Origin: Auricularia sp. M13
Lineage: Eukaryota > Basidiomycota > Agaricomycetes > Auriculariales > Auriculariaceae
Direction of reading: 5' to 3'
Assembly: GCA_037042915.1 (NCBI GenBank)
Contig: CM073193.1
Span: 3,906,001-3,970,000, forward strand
DNA: 64,000 nucleotides
The notes beneath the pieces were generated by a model. That model was not told the origin of the DNA and did not search any database. It saw only the letters and a list, made by a program, of their open reading frames with translations. Positions 1-11,497 of the stretch are shown here, piece by piece (within the stretch, counting starts at the first letter, position 1; the number at the start of each line of letters is the position of its first letter). The translations under genes were made by a program, and so were the position numbers.

Positions 1-1363
1 TCCGTCATGTTCTCCGGTGAAGAGGCGTACGGCCGTTATCTCGACCTTTACAGCCATCATACCGCGTACAACAACTTGAAGAACATTCGTCGAACGACGT
101 ACATGCACTACCTCGGCGCCTTGATGACCGTTTCGAATCAACCAGTACACTCTGAACTGTCCATGGAGACCCGATTAACCAAGGAATACGAGTCGTACGT
201 AGCGCTCATTCATTCATGGGTCGCATTATACTCACATATCCTTCAGATACCTTCAGAACTTGCATACATATCTGCTGTCCTTCACAAAGCGTACACGACC
301 GTTGACGGATGTCGACAAAGAGCAACTCGTCGCCGAAGCCGAGTTTGCTGCCTTGTGGGATGCGGGCCAGACCGGAGATTGGCAAAAGTCCTCCAGTTCA
401 GGTGCCGCGAACGGCAATGGTCAGACAGGCATCTGGTGTTCAGCCTGTAAGTCGATTGTTGTTGTTTGTGGTAGGCCCGATCCTGATCAAAAGAAAACAG
501 GCAAGAAGTCCTACTCGAAACAAACTGTGTATGATGCGCATCTCACCTCGAACAAGCACCAGAAAGCGGCCGCCAAGGCCGAGGCGGCTGCCGCCACGAA
601 CGGTGAATCTGGAGGCGCAACAGCCAACGGAGGCAACTTCAACAACAGCGCACAAGAATCCAAGAACCGACGACTTGCGCGCTTGACACATCTCGTCACG
701 GCGCTCCTGCAGCCGCTGGTCAACACTTTGGGGGAGACGAAGTCAAATGTCGAACGACGTTTTGCGTTAACCGCTCGGGAACGTGAGCAGGAGTTGCTGG
801 ATGCACCAACGGCTGCTGCAACGGCACAAGGCGGTGACGAGCCGCCTGCCGCGGAAGAGGAACAGGAGGAGGAGAAAATCTACAACCCCCTCAAGCTGCC
901 GCTCGGATGGGACGGCAAACCCATTCCCTACTGGCTCTATAAGCTGCATGGCCTCGGGGTGGAGTACCGCTGTGAAATTTGCTCCGATCACGTTTACATG
1001 GGCCGGTATGTTCACTTCTTACCGAGTATCATTACTTCTCGCTTACCCCCTCTCGTTACCTTAGGAAAAATTTTGAGCGTCATTTCCAGGAGTCTCGCCA
1101 CGCGTTTGGTATGCGGGCACTTGGGCTGCCGAACACGAAGCATTTCCACGAGATTACTCGCATCGAAGATGCACTTGCATGTGCGTCGCCCTGACACCCA
1201 TTTATTTACCTGCTGACTTGTTTCAGTGGCCGAGCGACTGAAGCAGGAGGGTCGCCAGGAAGTCGTGCAAAATGAGACCACTGAAGAGCTTGAAGATGAG
1301 GATGGCAATGTCTACAACCGCAAGACATATGACGATCTTAAAAAGCAGGGTATCATTCGGTAG
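1..1363 (+). CDS. SF3A3: Splicing factor 3A subunit 3 (SF3a60/Prp9), 5'-truncated by window edge
   Basis: Subunit of the SF3a complex of U2 snRNP, acting in branch-site recognition in the nucleus. The reading frame is open from base 1 and the first residues (SVMFSGEEAYGRYLDLY) match the inner part of the family, so the N-terminus lies outside the window. Several short introns are needed. Near the C-terminus the U1-like/matrin zinc-finger region is visible: YRCEICSDHVYMGR, then an exon from about 1063 with FERHFQESRHAFGMRALG and NTKHFHEITRIEDA, giving the C-x2-C ... H-x5-H arrangement. Upstream is PLGWDGKPIPYWLYKLHGL, typical of SF3A3. The last exon ends YDDLKKQGIIR and a TAG at 1361-1363. Identity is secure; exact exon borders in the first 500 bases are not. 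Confidence 0.9.
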
Positions 1364-1634
1364 CCGAAGCATGGTAACTCCTTCGTGTTATGCTGTTTGT
1401 AAGATATGTCTGCGAAAGATATATAGTAGTCATTGGCCTGTGCTAAGGTGTCGGACTCGATGGCTGGCAACGAGCAGGGAGGCTGAACGGCAACTTGCGC
1501 CGGTCGATCCGGCTTAGACTTGTGGCTTGCTACGTACGAGCCACACCGCGACCTGCACGCGACGTTGGGACACAGCCTGCTGTGAGCCGTGTCCGCTCCC
1601 ATCACAGGCGCATTGAAGTGTAGCGCCGCAAGCG

Positions 1635-3209
1635 ATGCACCTTGCTCGGCACTCGATCACCAGCACCCAGCCCATCCAGGTATCCGACGCGCGCTTCGAC
1701 GCCGACCACCGTATCTTTACATGCGCGACACCCAATGGCTTTGCGGTCTACCAGACATATCCACTCAGACTCCTGCGCAAGCACGGTATGCACTGGCATC
1801 GTCGCTGGGATTGGCACAATAGATTGACCTGTTGTCGCAGAGCTGACGGACGCCACTCTTGCCATGGTATTGCCCATGCACTCGAGCTCTCTGCTATTCC
1901 TGCTCGGTGGAGGCACTATGCCACTGTACCCGCCCAACAAGGTCGTACTGTGGGACGAGTCTCTCAGCAAGGCTGTCGCAGAGCTCGAGTTCAGGGAGAA
2001 GGTGCGCGGCATGGCCGCTCGCAGGGGCTGGTTGGCCGTCGCGCTCCGACGGCGAGTCGTTGTGTTCGAGGTTGGCGAGCAGATCAGGCGACACGCAGAA
2101 TATGAGACCAATGAGAACCTGCGGGGTGCGTTGTCTTGCTCGTCATCGTACAATAGCATGCTGACACCGTCCGGACCAGGCCTCGTTGCAATGGCTACTG
2201 CTACAAATGCAACGCTCTTAGCGATACCCGGACGGCAGATGGGACATGTACAGCTGGTGCATCTGCCCCCTTGTCCCCCGCCCAAGCTGTCTACCCCAAC
2301 CGCGCACCCTCCACCTTTACCAGCTGCGCCGCCGTCCAAACACCCGACATCAATCATCATTGCTCATGAGACAGCGTTATCTACAATCGCTGTGACACCG
2401 AGCGGGCGGTTACTTGCCACTACTTCGGCGCGAGGGACACTGGTACGCGTGTGGGACGCGCACACAGGCAATCCCATCGACGCCTTCCGCCGCGGAAGCG
2501 ACCAGGCGGAGATATACGCTGTAGCATTCAGACCTGACGAGAAGGAGCTGGTAGTGTGCAGCGATAAGGGCACCGTACACGTCTTCGTGCTTCCCGCGAC
2601 GGATACAACATCGGGCGGGAGTGCTACGTGCGTCTCTTCGTCGTCCTCTCGGTCCATACTAACCATAATCACTGTAGAAATCGTGTCTCGATGTTTTCCC
2701 AACTTTCGCCATTCCTCAAGCTACCGAAATACTTCGACAGCAAGTGGTCCTATGCAAAGTTCCGCCTACCTGCGCCAAACGCACATATCGCATTGTCCTC
2801 GATGACTTCAGGCGCCCCACTGTCTGTTAATGCAGACCTTATTGAAGACGATCGATGTGTTGTCGGTTGGATTCAGGTTGAAGGAGGTGAATACCAGCTC
2901 GTAGCCCTTACTCACAGTGGAGGGTGGTATCGCCTCGCTTTACCTTCGCCGTCTGCCCCAGGCCCGACTCCAAAGTCGCCTACACAAGTTGCATCTCCGC
3001 CAACGAGTCCAGCTAGACGGCAAAGCGGTGGTGGTGGGTCGGTACACTCGAGTCCAGTTCCCGCACCGCGTGCCGCATCCCAAGCGCCGAGCATTGCGTC
3101 CAGCTCCGCCAGGGATCGGGACTCAGAGAGAGAATCGAAGGAGCACGTCGGCCGGGATTGCACACTTGTCGAGTTCCGACGTTATGGACAATGGGATGGT
3201 TGGGCGTGA
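1635..3209 (+). CDS. HSV2: PROPPIN beta-propeller protein, Hsv2/WIPI3-4 type
   Basis: A WD40-like beta-propeller that binds PI3P and PI(3,5)P2 and acts in autophagy and endosome/vacuole membrane traffic. The phosphoinositide-binding FRRG motif is present (DAFRRGSDQAEIYAVAFRPD, about base 2490). It is preceded by the typical blades SIIIAHETALSTIAVTPSG and ATTSARGTLVRVWD, and followed by FLKLPKYFDSKWSYAKFRLP. Introns: about 1786-1840, 2124-2178 and 2629-2678, the last with a CTAAC branch site. A low-complexity Ser/Pro insert precedes the last blade, which ends LVEFRRYGQWDGWA, TGA at 3207-3209. Start ATG at 1635 is the first in frame. The next gene on the same strand is also a phosphoinositide gene. 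It could be Atg18 rather than Hsv2; short spacing around FRRG and sequence feel favour Hsv2/WIPI4. Confidence 0.85.
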
Positions 3210-3440
3210 GTTAGGGTTTCGGATCGTCTCACTTGGATACGATGGATTGCTGTTTCGCGCTCTGCCTGTTCATGATCATGCATAATATGTGCCAGTGCCC
3301 TCTCTCTCCCATATGTACAACATCTGCATTGTTCTACCAATACATAGTCCATGATGATTTCTGGCAGCGCGCCGTTTCCGGATGCGGCCCCTCGGGTCCG
3401 CGGCTGCGCGTGGCGTCGGCGTTACCAACTTGTGTCTGCC

Positions 3441-6400
3441 ATGCACCTCTACGTACGCGACTCGCCGCGGACGTTGCTGCTTGTCACCACCTCTGAGGAG
3501 GAGCGACGAGGCTGTCCTAGAAAGGCGCTTGTGTTCCGCGTCGCAGAGGGCTCGAATAACCAGGTTGTCGTCGAGTTCTTGCCCAAAGAAGAGGTCTCGC
3601 TGTCGGGCGTGACCAAGCTCACCAGTAGACCCGTCATCGGCTGCCTGGGTGCGCCCAGATGTCCCATATTGAGTAAGGCTGCTAATGCACCTCACAGGTC
3701 TGATTAATGTGCAAAACGGTGCTGCTCAGTCTGTGCGGCCTGCGCGGTGACCTGACGCGCTTTGCAGATGTGTTTCTCGTCGTGGTCACTGCGGCACTCG
3801 AGATCGGGAACCTGATACCATCGTCCTCCAACTCGTACACTGTCTCGCGAATACTGGAGACGGCGTTCTTCAGCCTCACGGCATCCACGTTCGATGAGCT
3901 TCCCTTAGCAGGCGACGCGCTGCCGAGTCCCATCGGATACGAGCACCCAGACGCACGCAATGATTACATATCTGCTGCTGGCCAGAGCGGGGGCAGCATA
4001 TACGAGCATCCTTGCGCTGCACTCACCAAGATATTCTCGAGCGGCACATTCTACTACGCGTCCGACCCGCGCCACTGGGACATTTCGACGCGTCTTGCGG
4101 AGCGTATCAAGCGCGATCGTACGCGCCATACGGAAGACGGTGGCCACGACGTTGGCGTATTCGATCCGCGGTTCGTGTGGAATGAGAATATCGTCAGCGG
4201 ACTGCTCGAGTTTCGAGAACGTCTGGAGCCCAGCGAGCGTCAGGAGTTCGATCGGTGCAAATTCTTGGTCGGTCATCGCGCTATCTGGGATACCTTGACC
4301 TGATGAGTTATAGATTCTGGTCATTCAAGGCTACGTTGGTGTCTTCACGGTCCCCCTACCCACTGCGTCGACCAAGGGCACGCCCAGCGTGGCCACCCTC
4401 GCGCTGATCTCCCGTCTCGGCTGGAAGCGTGCTGGCACGCGTTTCAACACGCGTGGCGTCGACGATGATGGGAATACTGCCAACTTCGTGGAGGTAAATT
4501 CTCTTGTTTGCCTCGTTTGCGCATACTCACCCCATCGCATAGACAGAAACTCTCTGTAGCACGGAACAAATCTGTTTCAGCTACACTCAAGTTCGTGGAA
4601 GTGTACCTTGTACGATTCATAACCTTCCTCTGTCACTACTCTGTCACTGATTGTACTCACAGTGTTCTGGGAACAGACCGGCCTGCAGACGTTCGTCCAA
4701 CGAATCCAAATTACCAGGTCCCAAGCTGCAGCCCAGCCCGCCTTCGAGCGACATTTTGCTGCACTGCTAGACGAGTATAACGCGGTTCACATCATCAATC
4801 TTCTGGGATCCAAGGAAAACGAAGTTGTCCTGTCCCAGGCATACTCCCAATTGGCTGCGCGTGGCATCGGGGGCACGAACCCTATTGGCATGACGAATTT
4901 CGATTTCCACCACGCCGTGAAAATAGGTGGACACGACTCCGTTCCGTTACAATTGAAGCGGAATGAGGGTGTCGTGGATGGTATTGATAGCTTTGGATTC
5001 ACGACCGTCGACTTGAGCATGGGCGAGATTATTCTGGAGCAACGGGGCGTGTTTCGCACAAATTGCCTTGACTGGTCTGCTTTCATTTTTATGCTTGGCC
5101 ATCTGCTCACTCGCCCCGGGCAGTTTGGACCGTACGAACTTCGTTCAGGACATCGTATCCAGAACTGTTTTAGAGCAATATTTCTTGCAAACGCGACCGG
5201 AGGCTGCATCATCAAATTCCTGTGGGGGTATCATCGCGAATTATGGGCTGAGAACGGCGACGCACTATCCAGGATATATGTGCGCATAGCATCGTGTTAA
5301 CGCTGATGGCTGCTAAGCTCCCTTGCAGGCCGGCACAGGCGCGCTCAACACTAGCTATACACGGAGTGGCAAGCGCACTCTTGCTGGTCAGAGCCTGATA
5401 GCTCATTTTGTTTTGTTTTCGTGTCGCTGATAGTTACCAGGGGTCCTGTCCGACGCTACCAAGAGCGTGTCGCGGGCATATATCAACAACTTTCAAGATA
5501 GGAGTAAACAGACCGCCATCGACCTCCTCCTGGGTAACTTGTCAAATAACAAGGCTGTTGCCATATTCGATCCAATACATGATTCCGTCCGCCAGCTGTT
5601 GGCAGCCAGGTCCGTCCTCTCCCCGTACACAGGGTGCTGGCCGCTGAATTTGTCGAAGGAGATCGGAATATTCGACGACTTACCACATTTCGATCTTTGT
5701 TGGCACCTGGAATCTGAATGGAAGGGTAAGTTGGTCGTACTGTCCGGCTTTGTGGAGTTCTGAATTATGAGCAGCCTCCATCTGAGTCCTTGTTGCCTTG
5801 GCTATTTCCCAGACCTGGTATGCCTTGCATACAATGCTCTTCACCAGTCTGACATGGCAAATAGATATGCCAGAGTGCGTATGCTCATTATTTGTTTATG
5901 TTGAAACTCTGAGCTTTGCCTAGTCCCGATATCTTCGTCCTCGGCTTCCAGGTGAGTCATGGTCAATGTGACGAGCCCACCAACTCACCTTAATCCTAGG
6001 AAATGGTCCCCCTTACAGCGCAGCAGATAGTTCAAACGGATCCTGATAAGCGGCGAATGTGGGAGGTGGTACTGACAGAAACTTTCGAGCGTCGTCCGAA
6101 CAAGAAATCCAACTATGTGTTACTGCGCAGCGAGCAGGTGCAGCATGATGACCTCCGTGTGACCTATGGCTGAATCATTCATTTTTCAGCTTGTAGGCAC
6201 TGCTCTCATTATTTTTGTCAAGACTGCATTCGCGAGCGTAATTCGAAATGTCGAAGCGACAACGCGGAAGGTGCGCTTGCGCCCTTCTCCGCGTAAAGAA
6301 AGACTAAGACGCTGCAGACCGGGGTACGCGCTGGCAGCTGTCCGTGTCACGATGACCCCTCATGGCGCAATTCTTCTGCAGTTGTCCGGCATGGCAGGAA

Positions 6401-7564
6401 ACAAGGGTGCTGCCGCGATACGTTTCGACGTCGAAGACTCCTCTTACTGCTTTATTACCGGGCATTTGGCGGCAGGCCATATGGCCGTGGAAGAGCGTAA
6501 CAGTGACTATAGAACCATTGTCAATGGTTTGCACTTCTTGAAAGGGAAGACTGTCGGTAGCCATGAGTGAGTTTCTATTTTTCAGCGACACCATGTTGAA
6601 CTCGTTACATTCACGCAGGAACGTCGTATGGTTGGCCGACACGAACTATCGCATCGAACTTGACAACGAGACAGTGCGTCGACTCGCCGTGAGTGGAGAA
6701 TACGACCAGTTGGTCGCCGCGGACCAGGTGGGCTCTAGCATACTCGCCAAGCATGTTGGGCTCACAGAGTATAGCTCAAACGAGCAATGGATGACCAGCA
6801 AGTGTTCATCGGTTTGTCTTTTGTTCAAAATTTCCCACTTTCTCCACTAAGATCGTGTAGGCTTCGAGGAAGGACCGTTGCTTTTCGCGCCAACTTATCG
6901 TTACGACCTGCACTCGACCGAGTACGACACATCCGAAAAGCAGCGTATTCCTGCTTGGACAGACCGCATATTGTACCGCGGGCGCAGTCTAGACCTTGTC
7001 ACATATTCAAGAGCGGAGCTCCTTGGTTCAGATCATCGGCCTGTCTTCGCGATCTTCAGAGCAGAGATCCCCAAGGTCGACGCACAGAAGAAGGCAGCTC
7101 TGCGGAAACAGCTACTACAAATGGTGACTTCCAAGTCGCCCGGCGAGAATTTGGAGCAGCATTTGCAACGCCTTGTGCCAACTGATGATATGCCCGAAAA
7201 TTGTGTGCACGCTTCCCTTCAACCATTTTCGCGCGCTCATCCTTGCATAGTACCGCCTCCCAGTTCTGCCACCTCCGCATGGTGGGACACGCCACGTAAG
7301 TGAATCTCGTATCTTAGTAGTCGTCTGACTTGTGTAGAGCATCCCAATGGCGTGGTAGACCTACTGACCGCGGGCGGGGATTCCGACCTCTCGGACGAAT
7401 CGCCATCGTCCTCAGACGACGAGCTGTACAACGATGCACTACAACTACCCGCACCGTTGACACCGCAGCGAAAACCCGCACCTCCACCTCCTCACGTCCA
7501 ATATCGAGACAAGACCCCCACGGGTGATCTGCTGTTTGTCGCTGTGTATCATAGCTTGTTTTAG
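3441..7564 (+). CDS. Synaptojanin-like Sac1 + inositol polyphosphate 5-phosphatase
   Basis: Two-domain phosphoinositide phosphatase that removes 4- and 5-phosphates at plasma and endosomal membranes (yeast Inp51-53). N-terminal Sac1 domain from ATG 3441 ([15 protein letters not shown]). Its catalytic CxxCxDRT is complete once the intron at about 5075-5129 is removed, giving [14 protein letters not shown]. The 5-phosphatase domain follows: FVGTWNLNG (about 5700), FVLGFQEMVPL (joined across the intron near 5952-5999), [13 protein letters not shown] (about 6390), WLADTNYRI (about 6632), [11 protein letters not shown] (about 6951) and [11 protein letters not shown] (about 7025), so the metal and phosphate residues appear intact. 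The tail after an intron at about 7295-7336 is acidic ([18 protein letters not shown]) and then proline-rich (RKPAPPPP), which could bind SH3 domains. At least nine introns. The stop used is TAG 7562-7564; a further exon up to 7796 cannot be excluded. Confidence 0.88.
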
Positions 7565-8002
7565 TTCATCTGAAAGTTACACCAGTTCGCAAGTTGTGTC
7601 TGAAGATTGCTTACCAACCAAGTCTTGTCTTTCCACGACGGAGAGTGACAGACTCGGGATGTGTTCAAGCGTTCGGTCCGCGCCGAGCTCGGAGCTAAGA
7701 GCCCTACATACCAACCTGCTCTCGAGAAAGCTGCGCGATATCGCATTTGAGACCGGTACTTATTCTGACTGTCTGAAACTTTGTTCTGGACACTGAATAC
7801 TGAACGCTGGGCAAGAATGCCGAGTTATTCAACTTATCGGCGTTGAAATACGAAGCTCGATTGCGCCATGCGCGTCTCCGCACGTGAGGGCCGTTCATGT
7901 GGCCACCGCCGCTACCGCGTGCATCTATGGGATTCGCTATAAAATGACGATGCTGGCCAACGTGAACGAGCTCGAGTTCTTGCTCACGGTCGGCCGCCAA
8001 CC
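7565..8002. other. Intergenic, synaptojanin-like gene to GH43 gene
   Basis: No convincing gene. An open frame runs to 7796 and might be an alternative 3' exon of the upstream gene. The right half is the GH43 promoter. Confidence 0.5.
7938..7944 (+). promoter_or_regulatory. TATA box of the GH43 gene
   Basis: TATAAAA 59 bases before the start codon at 8003. Position and sequence fit a core promoter; no transcription start is known. Confidence 0.5.
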
Positions 8003-9358
8003 ATGAACCTGAAGCTTCAGCTTGCAGTGCTCGCGCAGACGCTCCTCGCGCTCCGCGTATCCGCAGAGCCGAATCCGCTCCCTGGCAGCGGTGCGTTGGC
8101 GAATTGGTCTCTCAGCCCCTATGTACCCTACTGAGCCCCTGTGCAGAGAACATTGTCGTCCGCGACCCTGCGATTTGGTACAACGGGAACACTAGGCAAT
8201 ACTATGTCTTCAGCACCGGCGAGAACATCAAGATCTTCAAGGCGCCGTCCCTCAGGGGTCCCTGGACTCGCTCCGGCTCGGTGCTCCCTAACTGCTCGGT
8301 CATTCAGCTCGATGGACGTTGCACGCTGTGGGCGCCAGATGTCAACTTTATCAACGGCTCGTATGCGCTGTATTACAGCGTCTCTACGATTGGCAGCCAG
8401 AATTCTGCCATCGGTGTTGCGACGAGCCCGTCCATGGAGCCTGGAACCTGGACGGACCTTGGCAAGGTCATTGGCTCCCAGCCCGGCGACGTTTACAATG
8501 CCAGTGCGTAATCTATACAGCAGATACGGAAAGTAAAACTCAAAGGTTAACCGCATGCAGTCGACCCTAACATCATCGACAACAACGGGCTAAAGCTCAG
8601 CTTTGGCAGCTACTGGAACGGTATCTACCAGATTGGTCTGTGGCCCGACGTGAAGACGCAAGCCTCGGTGCGTCGGCCCATTAGATTCGCCAGCGGTGTC
8701 GATGTGCATCCCTGACGCAGCCACCCTGCAGGCCCTCCCGGGCACCCATCTTGCGGGGGGGAACGGCCGCCCGGCCGAGGGCGTGTTCGTCTACAAACCG
8801 CGCAGCTCGCCCTACTACTTCTGCTTCTTCTCGGACGGCGTGACGCCTCTGGGCGGGGTGCGTGGCTACGATTTCCCCGCCCCCTTTTTTCTTTCCGCCA
8901 GCAGGTGACTGAACCCTTGGTCCCTAGAACCCTACGAAGCCGCCGGCGGGACAGGAGTACAAGGTGCGCGTGGGCCGTGGCGATAATGCGATGGGTCCCT
9001 TCTACGGTATGGACTCCAGTCTTTCAATGCGGACTCGAGCAGCGATTCATGAGGCCGATACCAGGTCAAGCCGGGAACCCGCTCACCGCAGACCTGAACC
9101 CGCCGACGGGCACCCTCGTGCTCGGCTCTCACGACAACGTCTACGCCCCTGGCGGTCTGTATTTGCCTTGCACGGGTGATCGCTGTGTACTGATTCGGTC
9201 TCGGCGCGATGACAGGTCAGAGCGTCTTCCTCGACCCCGTGAGCGGACGGGATGTCATCGTGTACCACTACGTGCGCAATAGCGACGTCGGCGGGGCGTC
9301 GTACCTGGGCATCAACTACCTCGACTTCTCGTCGGGATGGCCTGTGGTCGTCGCGTGA
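8003..9358 (+). CDS. Secreted GH43 arabinan endo-1,5-alpha-L-arabinosidase
   Basis: Five-bladed beta-propeller glycoside hydrolase that cuts the arabinan side chains of pectin outside the cell. ATG 8003 opens a signal peptide (MNLKLQLAVLAQTLLALRVSA, cut near Ala-21). The three GH43 catalytic acids are visible: base Asp in VVRDPAIWYNG, pKa-modulating Asp in VYNAIDPNIID (joined across the intron at about 8502-8560), and acid Glu in GRPAEGVFVYK. Further blades read CTLWAPDVNFINGSYALYYS and VYAPGGQSVFLDP, the latter across an intron at about 9158-9216. The protein ends YLGINYLDFSSGWPVVVA, TGA 9356-9358. Five introns. Length is about 320 residues, normal for the fungal enzymes. Neighbours are unrelated housekeeping genes, so this is a single secreted enzyme and not part of a carbohydrate gene cluster. 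Confidence 0.9.
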
Positions 9359-9594
9359 GGCGCCGCGGGACGCCTCGGAGGACACACAAGTTCACGCAAT
9401 GTACACTACCATGCTGTAACACGACCAACCCGGACTTCGATAACGGAAAAAGTGAACTGGCATCTGAAAAGGATGCATTCGTGAGCGTGGCCGGCGAAAT
9501 ACAACAGCAGGGTCGTGAGGGTGGTAGATCAACACAGCAAGCAGAGTTCGTATATCTGACGCGGACGCCGGTCGAAACCTCGGGATAGGATGGG

Positions 9595-9745
9595 GGATAG
9601 CCAGAGAGAGACAGCGAGAGAGAGAGAGGGAGTGCATGATGGTACATATTGCAGGGAGTCGCACGATGAGGATGCAGCACGTTCGTACACAGCGGCTTAT
9701 CTCTACACCCCGGACAGATACAGCGAGAGAGAGAGAGGGATCTTT
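9595..9745. repeat. Two GA-rich microsatellite tracts
   Basis: Two near-identical tracts share ACAGCGAGAGAGAGAGAGG, one near 9611 and one near 9721, about 110 bases apart in the space after the GH43 gene. They look like simple repeats in the shared 3' region of two convergent genes. Confidence 0.6.
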
Positions 9746-9847
9746 GCGCAACCTACACAGCGACCGACGAAGCAGGAAGACCAGGAGGGATAGATGGAAG
9801 GAGGGTTAGGGCGCGGAATATGTACTGCCAGCGCAAGGGAGGGTTCG

Positions 9848-11307
9848 TTAGCCGCCCCGGATGCGCGGCGCCTGAGGCTGGCGCGCTGGTTGGATGCCCG
9901 CGGCGGCCGCGCGATTCTGGGCCGCGATGGCACGCTGGATTTCGCTCACGGATGTCGTGACGCGCGGGACGGCCGCGGGGTTGGCCCCGGCCGCGGCCTG
10001 GGGAGTTGGGCGCGCGACGTAGGCCGCGGGCGCAGGCGCAGGTTTAGGCGAGGCTTGCTTTGTCGAGCCACCAGAGCCACCAGAGCCGTTGGAGCCATGG
10101 CGGGGACGCGTCGTGGCGGTGGAATTGGAGGCGGGCTGGGTGGGGCGCCACTCGATGGGCGGATTCGTGTCGACGGCGGCGAGGCGGGCGCGGGCTGCCC
10201 TGAACTCCTCCTCCTCGCGCTTGAGCTGGGCGCGCTCGAGCGCCAAGCGCTGCAGCTCGGCCTCTGATTCCTGCCGACGTCATGAGCACAGCGTGGCGCG
10301 GGCGGGAAGGCACGGGCATACGTCAGAGAGATAGTCGGTGAATTCAGACCGGACGGTGCTCGACGAGTCCGAGTCCGAGAAGACCTGGGCTGTCGGCGCG
10401 GCGCGCTGGGAAATGGAGAGCTGCTGGAGGGAGCCGCTTTTCTTGTGCAGCAGCGCGCGGGCGACGGCTGCGCTGTCGGGCGCGGTGTTGGCTCTGCGCG
10501 GCGCGGGCTGGCTGGGCGCTGCGGCGGACGAGACGGAGAGGCGGCGGGCGGGTGCATCGGCGGCGGGCGGCGGCTGATCGTCTGACGTGCGCGTCTTTCC
10601 TCCGGCGGGCAGGGCTGCTGCCGCGCGAAGCGATGAGCCACACGGGCCGTCGTCCCTGGCAGACGCGCGGGACTCACCGGTGCCAGTGCCAGTGCCAGAG
10701 CCAGGGCTGTGCGGCTTGGCCGTCGACGGCGGTGCGGGGCGGGCACTCGCCGCCTGATCGAGGGCGTGCTTGACGGCGTCGGGGATGGGCACGTCGTGCA
10801 GGCGGGCGATGATGGTGGCGACGGTGGGGTCCTTGACCATGACCCACTCCTTGCTGCCCGGCGCCCTGCAGCATCCCGGCCAGCCGCGGTTCTGCTTTGG
10901 CTCTGCGTCGGGGTTGGCCTTGGCCCACTGCGGACGGTGCGTGAGCTGCGGTGGCGGGCGGGCGCGGACAGGACGGTTTGGCGACGGACCTTGCAGTATC
11001 TGTGGCGCGCGATCGAGGCCGGTTGGCGGCGGACATTTAGCGGCAGAGCGAGCACAGCACGCACCCGCAGTGGTTCGTCCAGCGCAGCTCGGAGTTGACG
11101 TAGTGGCGGACGTCGAAGTCGGGGTGGCCGCTGCGCTGGGTGCATACCTGCAGCTCGTGCGGGCACGGGCCCCTGCGTCCAGCGGCCGTTAGCATTGTGG
11201 GTTGTGGGTTGTGGGGATTATCCAGGCACGGACCTGTTCTCGAGGATGCGGCAGACGCGACACTGGCCGCGCGCGGCGTCGTTTGGGGAGCCGACCGCCC
11301 AGCACAT
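9848..11307 (-). CDS. Cysteine-rich, probably zinc-binding protein with low-complexity tail
   Basis: I do not recognise the family. Reading from ATG 11305-11307, the joined exons give QCRVCRILENR, then PCPHELQVCTQRSGHPDFDV, then RWTNHCGYCKWAKANP and GWPGCCRAPGSKEWVMVKD. This is a run of Cys and His pairs that looks like a zinc-binding fold of about 110 residues. Exons: 11234-11307, 11065-11173, a 10-nt microexon 10990-10999, then from 10927 down. The rest is Ser/Pro/Ala-rich, with an acidic/basic coiled stretch ESEAELQRLALERAQLKREE joined across an intron near 10270-10325. TAA at 9848-9850. An upstream in-frame ATG at 11499 exists and would overlap the NCS1 start; the start at 11307 places the cysteine block at the N-terminus. 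Function unknown. Confidence 0.6.
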
Positions 11308-11497
11308 GAGAGGACAGAGAGGTCCGGAGTCCGAGGAGGACAAGCCTGGCACTGCTCCCGCCCGCGGACTTAGCGCACGCTCTGGGGATTGCCCGCTCCG
11401 CCACGCCCGTCCGTAGCAATCCCGCTCCTCCGACCGAGCCACACGCGCGCCTTTATCCCGCTCACCCATCGCATCCTTCTCCTGCTCCGCTGGCGCC

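Noticed and set aside
9946-11166. 406-codon minus-strand frame covering the cysteine-rich gene
   Set aside because: It is a shadow in another frame. Its Arg/Pro/Ser/Ala-only composition reflects GC-rich DNA, while the spliced frame gives Cys/His motifs and good intron borders.
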